NCBI RefSeq assembly: GCF_000222765.1
Contig: NZ_AFUE01000005.1
Location: 1 to 64,000, forward strand
DNA: 64,000 nucleotides
Source of the DNA: Streptococcus cristatus ATCC 51100
GTDB taxonomy: Bacteria > Bacillota > Bacilli > Lactobacillales > Streptococcaceae
Reading direction: 5' to 3'
Below the pieces are notes generated by a model. It was given only the letters and a program-made list of their open reading frames with translations, did not search any database and had not been told where the DNA came from. Below are positions 1 through 9,370 of this stretch, one piece after another (position 1 is the first letter of the stretch; every line of letters starts with the position of its first letter). The position numbers were made by a program, and so were the translations under genes.

Positions 1-1092
1 ATTTTCCACTCCATGCAGTCCCACTTCTAGGAGCACTGCCATAGCGATATAAGGATTAGCCATAGGGTCTACTGAACGCAACTCCAAGCGAGTTCCCATG
101 CCGCGCGATGCCGGTACTCGAACCAAAGGTGAGCGATTTTGCCCAGCCCAAGCGATGTAAACTGGCGCTTCAAAGCCAGGCACCAAACGTTTATAAGAGT
201 TGACAGTCGGATTCATGATAGCCGTATAGTTATAGGCGTGCTTAATCAAACCGCCCAAGAAATAGTAAGCTGTCTCAGACAACTGCATCCCTTTTGGATC
301 CTCTGGATCATAAAATGCATTATTTCCATCTTGGTCAAAGAGGGACATATTGCAGTGCATACCAGAACCAGCAATACCAAACTTGGGCTTAGCCATGAAG
401 GTCGCATAGAGACCGTGCTTACGAGCAATGGTTTTCACCACCAGCTTGAAAATCTGAATCTTGTCACAAGCTCGTAGCACTTCATCATACTTAAAGTCAA
501 TCTCGTGCTGACCGACTGCCACCTCATGGTGACTCGCTTCTACTTCAAATCCCATCTTAGTCAAAACATTGACAATTTCTCGACGAGTATTGTCTGCCAA
601 GTCTGTCGGCGCCAAGTCAAAGTAGCCACCCTTGTCATTCACTTCCAGTGTCGGATCGCCATTTTCATCCAATTTGAAAAGGAAAAATTCTGGCTCAGGA
701 CCAAGATTGAAAGACTTGAAGCCCAGTGCTTCCATATGTTTGAGAGCTCGCTTAAGGTTACTACGAGGATCTCCTGCAAAGGGAACATGTTCTGTCGTAT
801 AAACATCACAGATCAAGCCTGCTACACTGCCATTTTCATCTCCCCAAGGAAAAACTGTCCAAGTATCCAAATCAGGATAAAGATACATATCAGATTCATT
901 AATCCGAACAAATCCCTCGATAGACGAACCGTCAAACATAGCCTTATTTGATAAGACTTTTTCAAGCTGCTCATCCGTTGCTGGAATTTCAACGTTTTTC
1001 ATGGTTCCCAAAATATCAGAGAACATTAGACGGATGAAAGTGACGTTTTTTTCTTTTACTTCGCGACGAATATCAGCTGCTGTAATGGGCAT
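1..1092 (-). CDS. glnA: Glutamine synthetase, type I (3' end cut by window)
   Basis: ATP-dependent synthesis of glutamine from glutamate and ammonium in the cytoplasm; the central nitrogen-assimilation enzyme. The reverse-strand reading frame starts at the ATG at 1092 (N-terminus [15 protein letters not shown]) and stays open to base 1, giving 364 codons, so roughly the last 80 residues lie outside the window. Typical GS signatures are visible: the EPEFFLF segment near residue 140, and the GSGMHCNMS active-site stretch and [13 protein letters not shown] further on. An AAGGAGT ribosome site precedes the start. It lies 30 bp downstream of glnR on the same strand, so it is probably co-transcribed and repressed by GlnR from the operator upstream of glnR. 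Confidence 0.96.
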   Translation of the reverse strand, partial: MPITAADIRREVKEKNVTFIRLMFSDILGTMKNVEIPATDEQLEKVLSNKAMFDGSSIEGFVRINESDMYLYPDLDTWTVFPWGDENGSVAGLICDVYTTEHVPFAGDPRSNLKRALKHMEALGFKSFNLGPEPEFFLFKLDENGDPTLEVNDKGGYFDLAPTDLADNTRREIVNVLTKMGFEVEASHHEVAVGQHEIDFKYDEVLRACDKIQIFKLVVKTIARKHGLYATFMAKPKFGIAGSGMHCNMSLFDQDGNNAFYDPEDPKGMQLSETAYYFLGGLIKHAYNYTAIMNPTVNSYKRLVPGFEAPVYIAWAGQNRSPLVRVPASRGMGTRLELRSVDPMANPYIAMAVLLEVGLHGVEN

Positions 1093-1122
1093 GGGTAACT
1101 CCTTATAGTTTTAAAAAATAGT

Positions 1123-1488
1123 TTATGGCCGACGCATGTGACCAAAGGTTGGCAGAGAAGAGCCAAAACGACCTTGCTGTAAAATATCATTGTGGAGAGC
1201 CCGGCGGACTTCCTTTTCACTAATCGTTTTGTGGGATTTAGCTTCACGCTCAGCATATTTCTTTTTGATAGCGGCGATATTATAACCTTCAGAAATATAA
1301 TCCTTAATTTCCAAAAGTCGATCCATATCATTCAGAGAATACATTCGGCGATTGCCCTCATTCCGAAGGGGAGTGATGAGGTTTTGCTCCTCATAATATC
1401 GAATCTGACGGGCAGATAAGTCCGTCAACTTCATAACGCTACCTATGGGAAAGACTGCCATATTTCGGCGAAACTCTTTTTCCTTCAT
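1123..1488 (-). CDS. glnR: MerR-family nitrogen repressor GlnR
   Basis: DNA-binding repressor of glutamine and glutamate metabolism that acts with feedback-inhibited glutamine synthetase. The 121-residue product has an N-terminal winged-helix MerR domain (KLTDLSARQIRYYEEQNLI at about residues 20-38, then NEGNRRMYS), which is diagnostic of the GlnR/TnrA branch. The short C-terminal tail matches the family, in which it mediates autoinhibition and contact with GlnA. It is first in a glnR-glnA pair. A perfect TGTNA-N7-TNACA box lies 55 bp upstream of the start, consistent with autoregulation. Confidence 0.95.
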   Translation of the reverse strand: MKEKEFRRNMAVFPIGSVMKLTDLSARQIRYYEEQNLITPLRNEGNRRMYSLNDMDRLLEIKDYISEGYNIAAIKKKYAEREAKSHKTISEKEVRRALHNDILQQGRFGSSLPTFGHMRRP

Positions 1489-1508
1489 TTTTTTCCTCTC
1501 TATGCACT

Positions 1509-1559
1509 ATTATAACTAATTTTTTTGTATGTCAACAATCAATGTGAGATTTTCTCACA
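1509..1559 (-). promoter_or_regulatory. glnRA promoter with GlnR operator
   Basis: On the minus strand TTGACA (1530-1535) and TATAAT (1509-1514) are spaced by 15 bp. Immediately upstream is the 17-bp palindrome TGTGAGATTTTCTCACA (1543-1559), an exact match to the GlnR/TnrA consensus TGTNA-N7-TNACA. Control of glnR-glnA by this site is inferred from position and family knowledge. Confidence 0.85.
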
Positions 1560-1562
1560 CAT

Positions 1563-2087
1563 TTAATTTATAGACTTAAAGAAATTCTTAATTCTATCCA
1601 CATCCGAATTTACCACTATTGCAACAAAGACACCCATAAAGGTTTCAAAAACTCTAGCAAAAACGTATAAAATAGTATCTTCCGGACTAATGGAGAGAGT
1701 GATAATCAGCATAGCTGAAACACCACCAATCACCCCAGCCTTATTGTTCATAGCAACATTGGTCATGATCGTCAGCATCGTACAGATTGGCACAAATACC
1801 AAAGTCACCCAAAATTGGCCGTTCAATAAATTTCCCAACAGATAGAATAGCAAAGCATAAAAGCCCCCGACACTATTTCCTAAAATACGAGAAGTTCCGA
1901 AATGAACACTTTTATCAAAATCTTCTCGCAGGCTAAACACCGCTGTCAAAGCCCCAATTTGGAGCCCCTTCCAGCCAAACATACCAAAAATGAGTAGGAC
2001 AATAAAGACTGCTATCCCTGTTTTCATCGTCCTCATGCCTAAGCGAAACTTTGATTTATCAAATTTGTACTTACTAAAATAGCTCAT
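1563..2087 (-). CDS. FUSC/aromatic-acid-exporter-like membrane protein
   Basis: Small integral membrane protein of 174 residues with about four or five hydrophobic segments. The pattern (RMTMKTG-type N-terminus, then a hydrophobic helix ending FGW, an A-V-F-S-L-R-E motif and a conserved N-x-V-G-G segment) resembles the membrane half of FUSC/aromatic acid exporter family proteins found beside glnR in streptococci. The cytoplasmic half of longer family members is missing, so it may be a short-form exporter or an accessory subunit. The substrate cannot be read from sequence. It is transcribed towards glnR and is separated from it by the GlnR operator region. Confidence 0.7.
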   Translation of the reverse strand: MSYFSKYKFDKSKFRLGMRTMKTGIAVFIVLLIFGMFGWKGLQIGALTAVFSLREDFDKSVHFGTSRILGNSVGGFYALLFYLLGNLLNGQFWVTLVFVPICTMLTIMTNVAMNNKAGVIGGVSAMLIITLSISPEDTILYVFARVFETFMGVFVAIVVNSDVDRIKNFFKSIN

Positions 2088-2293
2088 GCCTTTTCCCTTT
2101 TAAAAGTAAACTATCTCTATTCTAACATATTTTTCAACAAAAAGGCTCTGTCCATCGAGTTTATTGTTTGTATCCTACAAGAATGCATAGCCAGCTTCTA
2201 CTGTATTTCTAACTATATTTCCCATTATTGATTACTCATTAGGAAAATAGAAGCCAAAAGCCCATTTCCTCAGACACATACGTGGACAAAAGA

Positions 2294-2319
2294 AAAAGAG
2301 TTGGTTTCCCAACTCTTTT
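2294..2319. terminator. Bidirectional terminator hairpin downstream of the pgk fossil
   Basis: AAAAGAGTTGG / CCAACTCTTTT stem with a 3-4 base loop and flanking T/A tracts. It lies just beyond the duplicated pgk 3' end and is likely the terminator belonging to that ancestral copy. Confidence 0.75.
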
Positions 2320-2330
2320 CGTTTCAAAGA

Positions 2331-2402
2331 TTATTTTTCAGTCAAAGCTGCAAGCCCTGGAAGAACTTTACCTTCAAGGAGTTCCATTGAGGCACCACCA
2401 CC
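2331..2402 (-). pseudogene. Fossil of a second pgk 3' end
   Basis: The reverse strand reads [20 protein letters not shown] followed by TEK and TAA, identical at protein level to the last 23 residues of the intact pgk at 2519-3718. At DNA level only about 54 of 72 positions match, with all differences synonymous. It therefore comes from a diverged allele, not a recent local duplication. Homology stops abruptly at about 2403. The fragment has no start and no function of its own. Confidence 0.9.
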
Positions 2403-2425
2403 GCGTCACAAATACCTCCACTAAC

Positions 2426-2454
2426 ACAAAAAGGTGACATAGCCACCTTTTTGT
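2426..2454 (-). terminator. Terminator of intact pgk
   Basis: ACAAAAAGGTG / CACCTTTTTGT perfect 11-bp stem with a 7-base loop and T5, 65 bp after the pgk stop. A second perfect hairpin (CTACAAAATC / GATTTTGTAG) lies between it and the gene at about 2480-2501. Confidence 0.8.
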
Positions 2455-2518
2455 TAACGTTTCAGTTTTGTTCCTTTTTCTACAAAATCAGGATTTTGTA
2501 GAGACTAACGGGCTGAAA

Positions 2519-3718
2519 TTATTTTTCTGTAAGTGCAGCCAAACCTGGCAATACTTTACCTTCAAGAAGCTCCATAGAAGCGCCTCCGCCCGTACTAATC
2601 CATGAGAACTTGTCTGCACGACCAAGGTTGATGGCTGCAGCAGCTGAGTCACCACCACCGATGATTGATTTCACACCTGGTTGTTTCACGATAGCGTCCA
2701 TGACACCGATTGTACCAGCTTGGAAGTCAGGGTTTTCAAACACACCCATTGGTCCGTTCCATACAACTGTTTTCGCACCAGTCAAGGCTTCGTCGAATTT
2801 AGCGATAGATTTAGGACCGATATCCAAACCAAGGAAGCCTGGATCCACTGCTTCACCTTCAGTATCTTTCACTTCAGTGTAGTCAGCAAATGCGTTTGCT
2901 TCTTTAGAGTCAACTGGCAAGATCAATTTGCCGTTTGCTTTTTCAAGAAGAGCTTTCGCAACATCCAATTTATCTTCTTCTACAAGTGAGTTACCGATTT
3001 CGATACCTTGTGCTTTGTAGAATGTGTAAGTCATACCACCACCGATAAGGACTTTATCAGCTTTTTCAAGCAAGTTTTCGATAACACCGATCTTGTCAGA
3101 TACTTTTGAACCACCAAGGATGGCTACGAATGGACGTTCTGGAGTTTCAACTGCTTCTTGGATGTAGGCAATTTCGTTTTCAAGAAGGAAGCCAGCAACA
3201 GCTTTTTCAACGTTTGCAGAGATACCAACGTTAGATGCGTGTGCACGGTGAGCTGTACCGAATGCATCGTTTACGAAGATACCATCTCCAAGAGATGCCC
3301 AGTATTTACCAAGTTCTGGATCGTTTTTAGACTCTTTCTTGCCGTCAACATCTTCAAAACGAGTGTTTTCAACCAAGAGAACTTGTCCATCTTCAAGAGC
3401 GTTAACAGCTGCTTCCAATTCAGCACCACGTGTAACGCCTGGGATAAATTTAACTTCTTGTCCCAATTTAGCAGCCAAGTCAGCAGCTACAGGAGCAAGT
3501 GATTTACCTTCTTTGTCTGCTTCTTCTTTTACACGTCCAAGGTGAGAGAAGAGGATTGCACGTCCACCTTGTTCAAGGATGTACTTGATAGTTGGAAGTG
3601 CTGCAGTGATACGGTTGTCGTTAGTAATCACGCCATCTTTTACAGGAATGTTGAAGTCAACACGAACGAGAACTTTTTTCCCTTTCAAGTCAACGTCTTT
3701 AACAGTCAATTTTGCCAT
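2519..3718 (-). CDS. pgk: Phosphoglycerate kinase
   Basis: Glycolytic enzyme transferring the acyl phosphate of 1,3-bisphosphoglycerate to ADP. It is 399 residues, the usual length for the bacterial enzyme. The substrate-binding RVDFNIP segment lies at residues 18-24, and the nucleotide-binding region includes [11 protein letters not shown] and the C-terminal IGGGDSAAA and [13 protein letters not shown] motifs. It starts at an ATG with an AAGGAGTC ribosome site. It is followed by its own terminator. The 3' region carries a second, diverged copy of the last 23 codons further downstream, suggesting that the present allele arrived by recombination. The glycolytic partner gap lies upstream in the same orientation but has a separate promoter. 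Confidence 0.98.
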   Translation of the reverse strand: MAKLTVKDVDLKGKKVLVRVDFNIPVKDGVITNDNRITAALPTIKYILEQGGRAILFSHLGRVKEEADKEGKSLAPVAADLAAKLGQEVKFIPGVTRGAELEAAVNALEDGQVLLVENTRFEDVDGKKESKNDPELGKYWASLGDGIFVNDAFGTAHRAHASNVGISANVEKAVAGFLLENEIAYIQEAVETPERPFVAILGGSKVSDKIGVIENLLEKADKVLIGGGMTYTFYKAQGIEIGNSLVEEDKLDVAKALLEKANGKLILPVDSKEANAFADYTEVKDTEGEAVDPGFLGLDIGPKSIAKFDEALTGAKTVVWNGPMGVFENPDFQAGTIGVMDAIVKQPGVKSIIGGGDSAAAAINLGRADKFSWISTGGGASMELLEGKVLPGLAALTEK

Positions 3719-3921
3719 TAGATATGACTCCTTCTTTTTTTATACGTGTTAATTATATCACAAAATCTACAAAAGTGATAGCAAAAATTCATGGCTTTTC
3801 CTTTTCTCCAATCAAAGATAGATGAAAGACCACACTATTCTCATTTTTCTGATAAATGCTAATGCTGCTAGATGATCGAGTTGATTTCCAATAGCCATTC
3901 CTTCAAACTGTTCTGCAAAAC

Positions 3922-3946
3922 AAAAAAAGAGATCCATTCGGATCCC
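3922..3946 (-). terminator. Terminator of gap
   Basis: On the minus strand GGGATCC-GAAT-GGATCTC followed by seven T residues, starting 18 bp after the gap stop codon. Confidence 0.8.
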
Positions 3947-3963
3947 TTCTTCATACAATTGAA

Positions 3964-4971
3964 TTATTTAGCGATTTTCGCGAAGTATTCAAGAGTACGT
4001 ACAAGTTGTGCAGTGTATGACATTTCGTTGTCGTACCATGATACAACTTTAACCAATTGTTTACCGTCAACGTCAAGAACTTTAGTTTGAGTTGCGTCGA
4101 ACAATGAACCGTAAGACATACCTACGATATCTGAAGATACGATTGGATCTTCTGTGTAACCGTATGATTCGTTAGCCGCTGCTTTCATAGCTGCGTTTAC
4201 TTCATCAACAGTAACGTTCTTTTCAAGAACTGCTACCAACTCAGTAACTGATCCAGTTGGAGTTGGAACGCGTTGTGCAGAACCATCAAGTTTACCATTC
4301 AATTCTGGGATTACAAGACCGATAGCCTTAGCAGCACCAGTTGAGTTAGGAACGATGTTAGCAGCACCAGCGCGAGCACGACGAAGGTCACCACCACGGT
4401 GTGGTCCGTCAAGGATCATTTGGTCACCAGTGTAAGCGTGGATAGTAGTCATCAATCCTTCTACAACACCAAAGTTGTCTTGAAGTGCTTTAGCCATTGG
4501 AGCCAAACAGTTTGTAGTACATGAAGCACCTGAGATAACTGTTTCAGTACCATCAAGAACGTCGTGGTTAGTGTTAAATACGATTGTTTTAACATCGTTT
4601 CCACCAGGAGCAGTGATAACAACTTTCTTAGCTCCACCTTTAAGGTGTTTTTCAGCAGCGTCTTTCTTAGCAAAGAAACCAGTTGCTTCAAGAACGATTT
4701 CTACACCGTCAGTAGCCCAATCAATTTGTTCTGGGTCACGTTCAGCAGAAACTTTAACGAATTTACCGTTAACTTCGAATCCACCTTCTTTAACTTCAAC
4801 AGTACCATCGAAACGACCTTGAGTTGTGTCGTATTTCAACAAGTGTGCAAGCATAACTGGATCTGTAAGGTCGTTGATGCGAGTAACTTCAACACCTTCT
4901 ACGTTTTGGATACGACGGAAAGCAAGACGACCGATACGACCGAAACCGTTAATACCAACTTTAACTACCAT
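3964..4971 (-). CDS. gap: Glyceraldehyde-3-phosphate dehydrogenase, type I (NAD-dependent)
   Basis: Oxidises glyceraldehyde-3-phosphate to 1,3-bisphosphoglycerate with NAD. In streptococci it is also found on the cell surface. I start it at the ATG at 4971 ([15 protein letters not shown]), because an AGGAGG site sits just upstream and the Rossmann motif must begin close to the N-terminus; the longer open frame adds nine unrelated residues. The product is 335 residues. The NAD-binding GINGFGRIG lies at residues 6-14 and the catalytic cysteine is C151 in ASCTTNC. It is expressed from its own promoter at about 5057-5085 and has its own terminator. Confidence 0.98.
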   Translation of the reverse strand: MVVKVGINGFGRIGRLAFRRIQNVEGVEVTRINDLTDPVMLAHLLKYDTTQGRFDGTVEVKEGGFEVNGKFVKVSAERDPEQIDWATDGVEIVLEATGFFAKKDAAEKHLKGGAKKVVITAPGGNDVKTIVFNTNHDVLDGTETVISGASCTTNCLAPMAKALQDNFGVVEGLMTTIHAYTGDQMILDGPHRGGDLRRARAGAANIVPNSTGAAKAIGLVIPELNGKLDGSAQRVPTPTGSVTELVAVLEKNVTVDEVNAAMKAAANESYGYTEDPIVSSDIVGMSYGSLFDATQTKVLDVDGKQLVKVVSWYDNEMSYTAQLVRTLEYFAKIAK

Positions 4972-5056
4972 TAGTGATTTCCTCCTTATGAAAATCAAAA
5001 AAATTTTATGTGAAAAGAGTAACTTGAATCACTACAAATCACCTTTCAACATTTCT

Positions 5057-5085
5057 ATTATATACCTTATTGAGTAAAATTGCAA
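5057..5085 (-). promoter_or_regulatory. gap promoter
   Basis: Minus-strand TTGCAA (5080-5085), 17-bp spacer, TATAAT (5057-5062), about 85 bp upstream of the gap start. Typical of a strong housekeeping sigma promoter. Confidence 0.75.
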
Positions 5086-5177
5086 CTGATTTCATTATTA
5101 TTAACAAGTAACAAATTTTCTTTCATGTATTTTCGATGTTTTTCATAAATTTCATATTTCGATTCCAAAAAGAAAAA

Positions 5178-5198
5178 ACGCCCGCTAGAAGCGGGCGT
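5178..5198 (-). terminator. Terminator of the str operon (after fusA)
   Basis: ACGCCCGC-TAGAA-GCGGGCGT stem followed on the minus strand by six T residues, 12 bp after the fusA stop. Confidence 0.9.
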
Positions 5199-5209
5199 CA
5201 TGTAGTGAA

Positions 5210-7288
5210 TTATTCACCACGGTGTTTCTTAATGATTTCTTCTTGTACTGACTTAGGTACATCTTCGTAGTGGTCAAATACCATCATGAAGGTACCACGT
5301 CCTTGAGATGCTGAACGAAGAACAGTTGCGTAACCGAACATTTCAGCAAGTGGAACGTAAGCACGAACGATTTGGCTGTTACCGTGTGCTTCCATACCAT
5401 CTACACGTCCACGACGAGCAGTTACGTGACCCATAACATCACCAAGGTTTTCTTCTGGAACAGTGATTGTTACAAGCATCATTGGCTCAAGGATAGCTGG
5501 TTGTGCAGTCTTAGCAGCTTCTTTAAGGGCAAGTGAAGCCGCAACCTTGAAGGCTGTTTCAGATGAGTCGACATCGTGATATGAACCATCGTAAAGTTTA
5601 GCTTTCACGTCAACGATTGGGTATCCAGCAAGGACACCATTCGCCATTGACTCGATCAAACCTTTTTCAACCGCTGGGATGAATTCACGAGGAACCACAC
5701 CACCGACGATTGCGTTTTCGAATTCGAAACCTTTTCCTTCTTCGTTTGGAGTAAATTCAATCCATACATCACCGAATTGACCTTTACCACCAGACTGGCG
5801 TTTGAAGAATCCACGTGCTTGAGTAGAAGCGCGGAATGTTTCACGGTAAGATACTTGAGGAGCACCTACGTTTGCTTCAACTTTGAACTCACGACGCATA
5901 CGGTCAACAAGGACATCAAGGTGAAGCTCACCCATACCAGAGATAACTGTTTCACCAGTTTCAACGTTTGTTTCAACGCGGAATGTTGGATCTTCTTCAG
6001 CCAATTTTTGAAGGGCAATACCCATCTTATCTTGGTCTGCTTTAGATTTTGGCTCAACCATCAATTGGATAACTGGTTCTGGAACGTTGATTGACTCAAG
6101 GATGATTTTAGCTTTTTCATCTGTCAATGAGTCACCAGTTGTCGTATCTTTCAAACCAATAGCAGCTGCAATATCCCCAGCATAAACGGTTTCAATTTCT
6201 TGACGACTATTGGCATGCAATTGCACAAGACGTCCGATACGTTCACGTTTACCTTTAGAAGTGTTCATTACGTAAGAACCAGATTGAAGTACACCTGAGT
6301 AAACACGGAAGAATGTCAAACGACCTACGAATGGGTCAGTCATGATCTTGAAGGCAAGAGCTGCAAATGGCTCTTCGTCAGATGCTGGACGAGTTTCTTC
6401 TTCGTCTGTATCTGGGTTGATACCTTTGATCGCTGGGATGTCTAGTGGGCTTGGAAGGTAGTCAATAACCGCATCAAGCATCAATTGAACACCTTTGTTC
6501 TTGAAGGCAGAACCACACAATACTGGGAAGAATTCAACGTTGATAGTTGCCTTACGGATACCAGCTTTCAATTCTTCGTTAGTGATTTCTTCACCTTCAA
6601 GGTATTTCATCATCAATTCTTCATCAGTTTCAGCAACAGCTTCCACCAATTTTTCACGATATTCTTGTGCTTGTTCAAGGTATTCAGCTGGAATATCTTC
6701 TTCAAGGATATCTGTACCAAGGTCGTTAGTATAGATTTCAGCTTTCATCTTGATCAAGTCGATGATACCACGGAAGTCATCTTCAGCACCGATTGGCAAT
6801 TGAATTGGATGAGCATTTGCTTGAAGACGGTCATGAAGTGTGCTTACTGAGTAAAGGAAGTCAGCACCGATTTTGTCCATTTTGTTAGCAAATACAATAC
6901 GTGGAACTCCGTACTCAGTTGCTTGACGCCAAACTGTTTCAGTTTGAGGCTCAACACCTGATTGTGAGTCAAGAACGGTAACCGCACCATCCAATACACG
7001 AAGAGAACGTTGTACTTCGATTGTGAAGTCCACGTGTCCTGGTGTGTCGATGATGTTTACGCGGTGGTTGTTCCATTGAGCTGTTGTCGCAGCAGATGTG
7101 ATAGTGATACCACGTTCTTGCTCTTGCTCCATCCAGTCCATTTGTGACGCACCTTCGTGAGTTTCACCGATTTTGTGAATTTTACCAGTATAGTAAAGGA
7201 TACGCTCAGTTGTAGTTGTCTTACCAGCATCGACGTGAGCCATGATACCGATATTACGAGTTTTTTCAAGTGAAAATTCGCGTGCCAT
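5210..7288 (-). CDS. fusA: Translation elongation factor G
   Basis: GTPase that drives ribosomal translocation and, with ribosome recycling factor, subunit splitting. It is 692 residues, full length for EF-G. The G1 P-loop AHVDAGKTT is at residues 17-25, the G3 motif DTPGH near 81, and NKMD follows near 135. Domains II to V continue to the C-terminus, where HVTARRGRV marks domain V. It is the last gene of the str operon (rpsL-rpsG-fusA). A strong hairpin with a T-run lies in the 277-bp gap before it, so its expression may be partly uncoupled from the two ribosomal protein genes. tuf is not adjacent. Confidence 0.98.
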   Translation of the reverse strand: MAREFSLEKTRNIGIMAHVDAGKTTTTERILYYTGKIHKIGETHEGASQMDWMEQEQERGITITSAATTAQWNNHRVNIIDTPGHVDFTIEVQRSLRVLDGAVTVLDSQSGVEPQTETVWRQATEYGVPRIVFANKMDKIGADFLYSVSTLHDRLQANAHPIQLPIGAEDDFRGIIDLIKMKAEIYTNDLGTDILEEDIPAEYLEQAQEYREKLVEAVAETDEELMMKYLEGEEITNEELKAGIRKATINVEFFPVLCGSAFKNKGVQLMLDAVIDYLPSPLDIPAIKGINPDTDEEETRPASDEEPFAALAFKIMTDPFVGRLTFFRVYSGVLQSGSYVMNTSKGKRERIGRLVQLHANSRQEIETVYAGDIAAAIGLKDTTTGDSLTDEKAKIILESINVPEPVIQLMVEPKSKADQDKMGIALQKLAEEDPTFRVETNVETGETVISGMGELHLDVLVDRMRREFKVEANVGAPQVSYRETFRASTQARGFFKRQSGGKGQFGDVWIEFTPNEEGKGFEFENAIVGGVVPREFIPAVEKGLIESMANGVLAGYPIVDVKAKLYDGSYHDVDSSETAFKVAASLALKEAAKTAQPAILEPMMLVTITVPEENLGDVMGHVTARRGRVDGMEAHGNSQIVRAYVPLAEMFGYATVLRSASQGRGTFMMVFDHYEDVPKSVQEEIIKKHRGE

Positions 7289-7338
7289 GAGGTTAGTTTC
7301 TCCTATTTTTTATTTTACAATCTATTATAACATTATTT

Positions 7339-7369
7339 AGAAAAAACGGATAGGCAGGACCTACCCGTT
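7339..7369 (-). terminator. Terminator/attenuator between rpsG and fusA
   Basis: On the minus strand AACGGGTAGG-TCCTG-CCTATCCGTT then TTTT: a 10-bp stem with one G-U pair and a T-tract, located 197 bp after rpsG and 51 bp before fusA. A TATAAT element (7324-7329) follows it and may restart transcription for fusA. Confidence 0.65.
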
Positions 7370-7565
7370 CTAAATGTTTATCTTGTTTTTTGTTGGTTTC
7401 AACTTACAAGATGATCAGTTGAATTATAGCTAAGAATAATATTTTTAGCTAATTTGAACCCGAGCGAGGCCCTGCGCAAAAAAGACAAACTGCTTTGTGT
7501 TCTTCAAACACTGCATCAGTTTCCTATTTTTGCCTTGTGCCTTTAGCGCTCTTGGTATCATGATC

Positions 7566-8036
7566 TTACCAACGGAAGTGTGCGAAGGCACGGTTAGCTT
7601 CAGCCATACGGTGAGTATCTTCGCGTTTCTTAACTGCTGCACCAGTGTTGTTAGCAGCATCCATGATTTCTTTTGCAAGACGATCTTGCATAGTGTGTTC
7701 ACCACGACCACGTGAAATTGTTACCAACCAACGAAGTCCAAGTGTAGTACGACGTTCTGGACGAACTTCAACCGGTACTTGGTAGTTTGAACCACCGACA
7801 CGGCGTGCACGTACTTCAAGAACAGGCATGATGTTTTCCATCGCTGTTTCAAATACTTCAAGTGCATCATTTCCAGTAGCTTCTTTAATTTGCTCAAAAG
7901 CTCCGTAAACGATAGAAGCTGCTGTACCACGCTTACCATCAAGCATAACGCGGTTGATAAGACGAGTAACTAATTGTGAATTGTAAAGCGGATCTGGCAA
8001 TACTTCGCGCTTAGGCGCACGGTTTTTACGACTCAT
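7566..8036 (-). CDS. rpsG: 30S ribosomal protein S7
   Basis: Primary 16S rRNA-binding protein of the small-subunit head, near the exit site. It is 156 residues, the family length. The N-terminus [16 protein letters not shown] and the central [15 protein letters not shown] motif are diagnostic, and the C-terminus ends [15 protein letters not shown]. The ATG has a GGAAAGGGG ribosome site. It follows rpsL by 19 bp in the str operon. Confidence 0.98.
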   Translation of the reverse strand: MSRKNRAPKREVLPDPLYNSQLVTRLINRVMLDGKRGTAASIVYGAFEQIKEATGNDALEVFETAMENIMPVLEVRARRVGGSNYQVPVEVRPERRTTLGLRWLVTISRGRGEHTMQDRLAKEIMDAANNTGAAVKKREDTHRMAEANRAFAHFRW

Positions 8037-8055
8037 TTATCTTTATCCCCTTTCC

Positions 8056-8469
8056 TTATGCTTTTGGACGCTTAGTACCGTATTTAGAACGGCCTTGCTT
8101 ACGGTCAGTAACACCTGCTGTATCAAGTGCACCACGAACGATATGGTAACGTACCCCTGGAAGGTCTTTTACACGTCCACCACGAAGAAGCACCACGCTG
8201 TGCTCTTGCAAGTTGTGTCCGATACCTGGAATGTAAGCTGTAACTTCAATCAAGTTGCTCAAACGTACACGGGCAAATTTACGAAGGGCTGAGTTAGGCT
8301 TCTTAGGTGTCATAGTTCCGACACGAGTTGCAACACCACGTTTTTGTGGTGAAGATACGTTTGTTTGAACTTTTTTGTGGCTGTTGTAACCAACGTTCAA
8401 AGCTGGTGATTTAGATTTTTCTACTTTTGATTTACGCGGTTTGCGAACCAATTGGTTAATTGTAGGCAT
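8056..8469 (-). CDS. rpsL: 30S ribosomal protein S12
   Basis: Decoding-centre protein and the classic streptomycin-resistance locus. It is 137 residues, the usual length for streptococci. [11 protein letters not shown] (the conserved lysine region linked to streptomycin sensitivity) and [13 protein letters not shown] are intact and of wild-type form. It starts with [13 protein letters not shown] after CAGGAG. It is the first gene of the str operon, read from the promoter at 8606-8634 through a roughly 130-nt leader. Confidence 0.98.
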   Translation of the reverse strand: MPTINQLVRKPRKSKVEKSKSPALNVGYNSHKKVQTNVSSPQKRGVATRVGTMTPKKPNSALRKFARVRLSNLIEVTAYIPGIGHNLQEHSVVLLRGGRVKDLPGVRYHIVRGALDTAGVTDRKQGRSKYGTKRPKA

Positions 8470-8634
8470 CTACATTCTCCTGTATTTTTTTAATTTTGGT
8501 GATGATACACTTGGTGACAGCTACCATCTGTGTGTACTTTTGCAACATTTGTCAGCACGTCTCTGTACACTTTTGAGAGACCAAAAGTAAAAAGTACCGT
8601 TTATCATTGTAACACAGAAGCATATCCTCGTCAA
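8470..8634 (-). promoter_or_regulatory. str operon promoter and leader
   Basis: Minus-strand TTGACG (8629-8634), 17-bp spacer, TACAAT (8606-8611). The transcript leader to rpsL is about 130 nt and contains two related segments (CAAAAGTGTACAGAGACG and GCAAAAGTACACACAGATG) that could form alternative pairings. A regulatory role is inferred only from this structure. Confidence 0.7.
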
Positions 8635-8713
8635 TAGGTTTTCTTAATTTTTTGCTTATTCTTGTAATCTTTAATAAGCGTTTAAAATAAAGATATTTTA
8701 CTACTAACAAACT

Positions 8714-8757
8714 AAAAAAACTCTCAGAACATGATTCATATTACATGATTAAGAGTT
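8714..8757 (-). terminator. Terminator downstream of the purR-linked membrane protein gene
   Basis: On the minus strand AACTCTTAATCATG and CATGTTCTGAGAGTT pair imperfectly around an AT-rich loop, followed by seven T residues; it ends about 45 bp after the stop at 8804. Confidence 0.65.
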
Positions 8758-8803
8758 CTTATTATTTTTATCATGATTCTTCTACTCGTAATCACTGTGT
8801 CGC

Positions 8804-9355
8804 TTAAGCCCCTGAGGGAGCAGAAGACGAGCCGGGAGTATGCTCCGAACTTGTAGCAGGGGCTGGACTGTGATTTTCCTGTGGTTGTGATGGTGTCTCA
8901 CTTGAAACTGCAGGAGCTACATAGGCTGGTGAGGGCGTTGGGACAGGCTGCTGGTCTGAATCAGGTTCAGAGGATTCCTCAGGTGTCTTCATTGCATATT
9001 TTACGGCTTGAATTCGGCCTTGGAACTTAGCTTTGGCTTCCTCATCTTTTACCTTATCAACCGCTGCTTGTGCTTGAGCCAAACCTTCATTGGTACGCTC
9101 TTCTTCTAATTTTTTAACAGCGGCTTCAGCATCCTGAATCGTATTATCCTCTGAAGATGCTTGATTTGTAGAGCTAGCGCTAGCGTCGCTAGAGCTTGAA
9201 CGTCTACTGTAACTAACGTTTTTAGTAGAGACAGTATTCTTTTGAGCTGGTTTTAAAAATAAAAGACCAGAAATCAAGATAGCCGCTAAGATCAATATAA
9301 TTCCAGAACGAACAAAAACAGAAATTCCCTCTAATTTATCAAAAATATTTCTCAT
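8804..9355 (-). CDS. Uncharacterised membrane-anchored protein with Ser/Pro-rich tail
   Basis: 183 residues with no enzyme motif. The N-terminus has one hydrophobic helix (about residues 16-35, SGIILILAAILISGLLFL), then a serine-rich linker. A charged, predicted helical section (AAVKKLEEERTNEGLAQAQ onward) follows, and then a long Pro/Ser/Thr-rich C-terminus of the kind seen in cell-wall-spanning or exposed segments. The likely topology is N-terminus in, with the bulk outside. It sits 15 bp after purR on the same strand and is probably co-transcribed. The pairing is common in streptococci as I recall it, but I know of no assigned function. Confidence 0.75.
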   Translation of the reverse strand: MRNIFDKLEGISVFVRSGIILILAAILISGLLFLKPAQKNTVSTKNVSYSRRSSSSDASASSTNQASSEDNTIQDAEAAVKKLEEERTNEGLAQAQAAVDKVKDEEAKAKFQGRIQAVKYAMKTPEESSEPDSDQQPVPTPSPAYVAPAVSSETPSQPQENHSPAPATSSEHTPGSSSAPSGA

Positions 9356-9370
9356 AATTCTTTCCTAAAG

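Noticed and set aside
7445-7711. 88-codon minus-strand frame overlapping the end of rpsG
   Set aside because: It shares the rpsG region in another frame, with no ribosome site and no familiar protein pattern.
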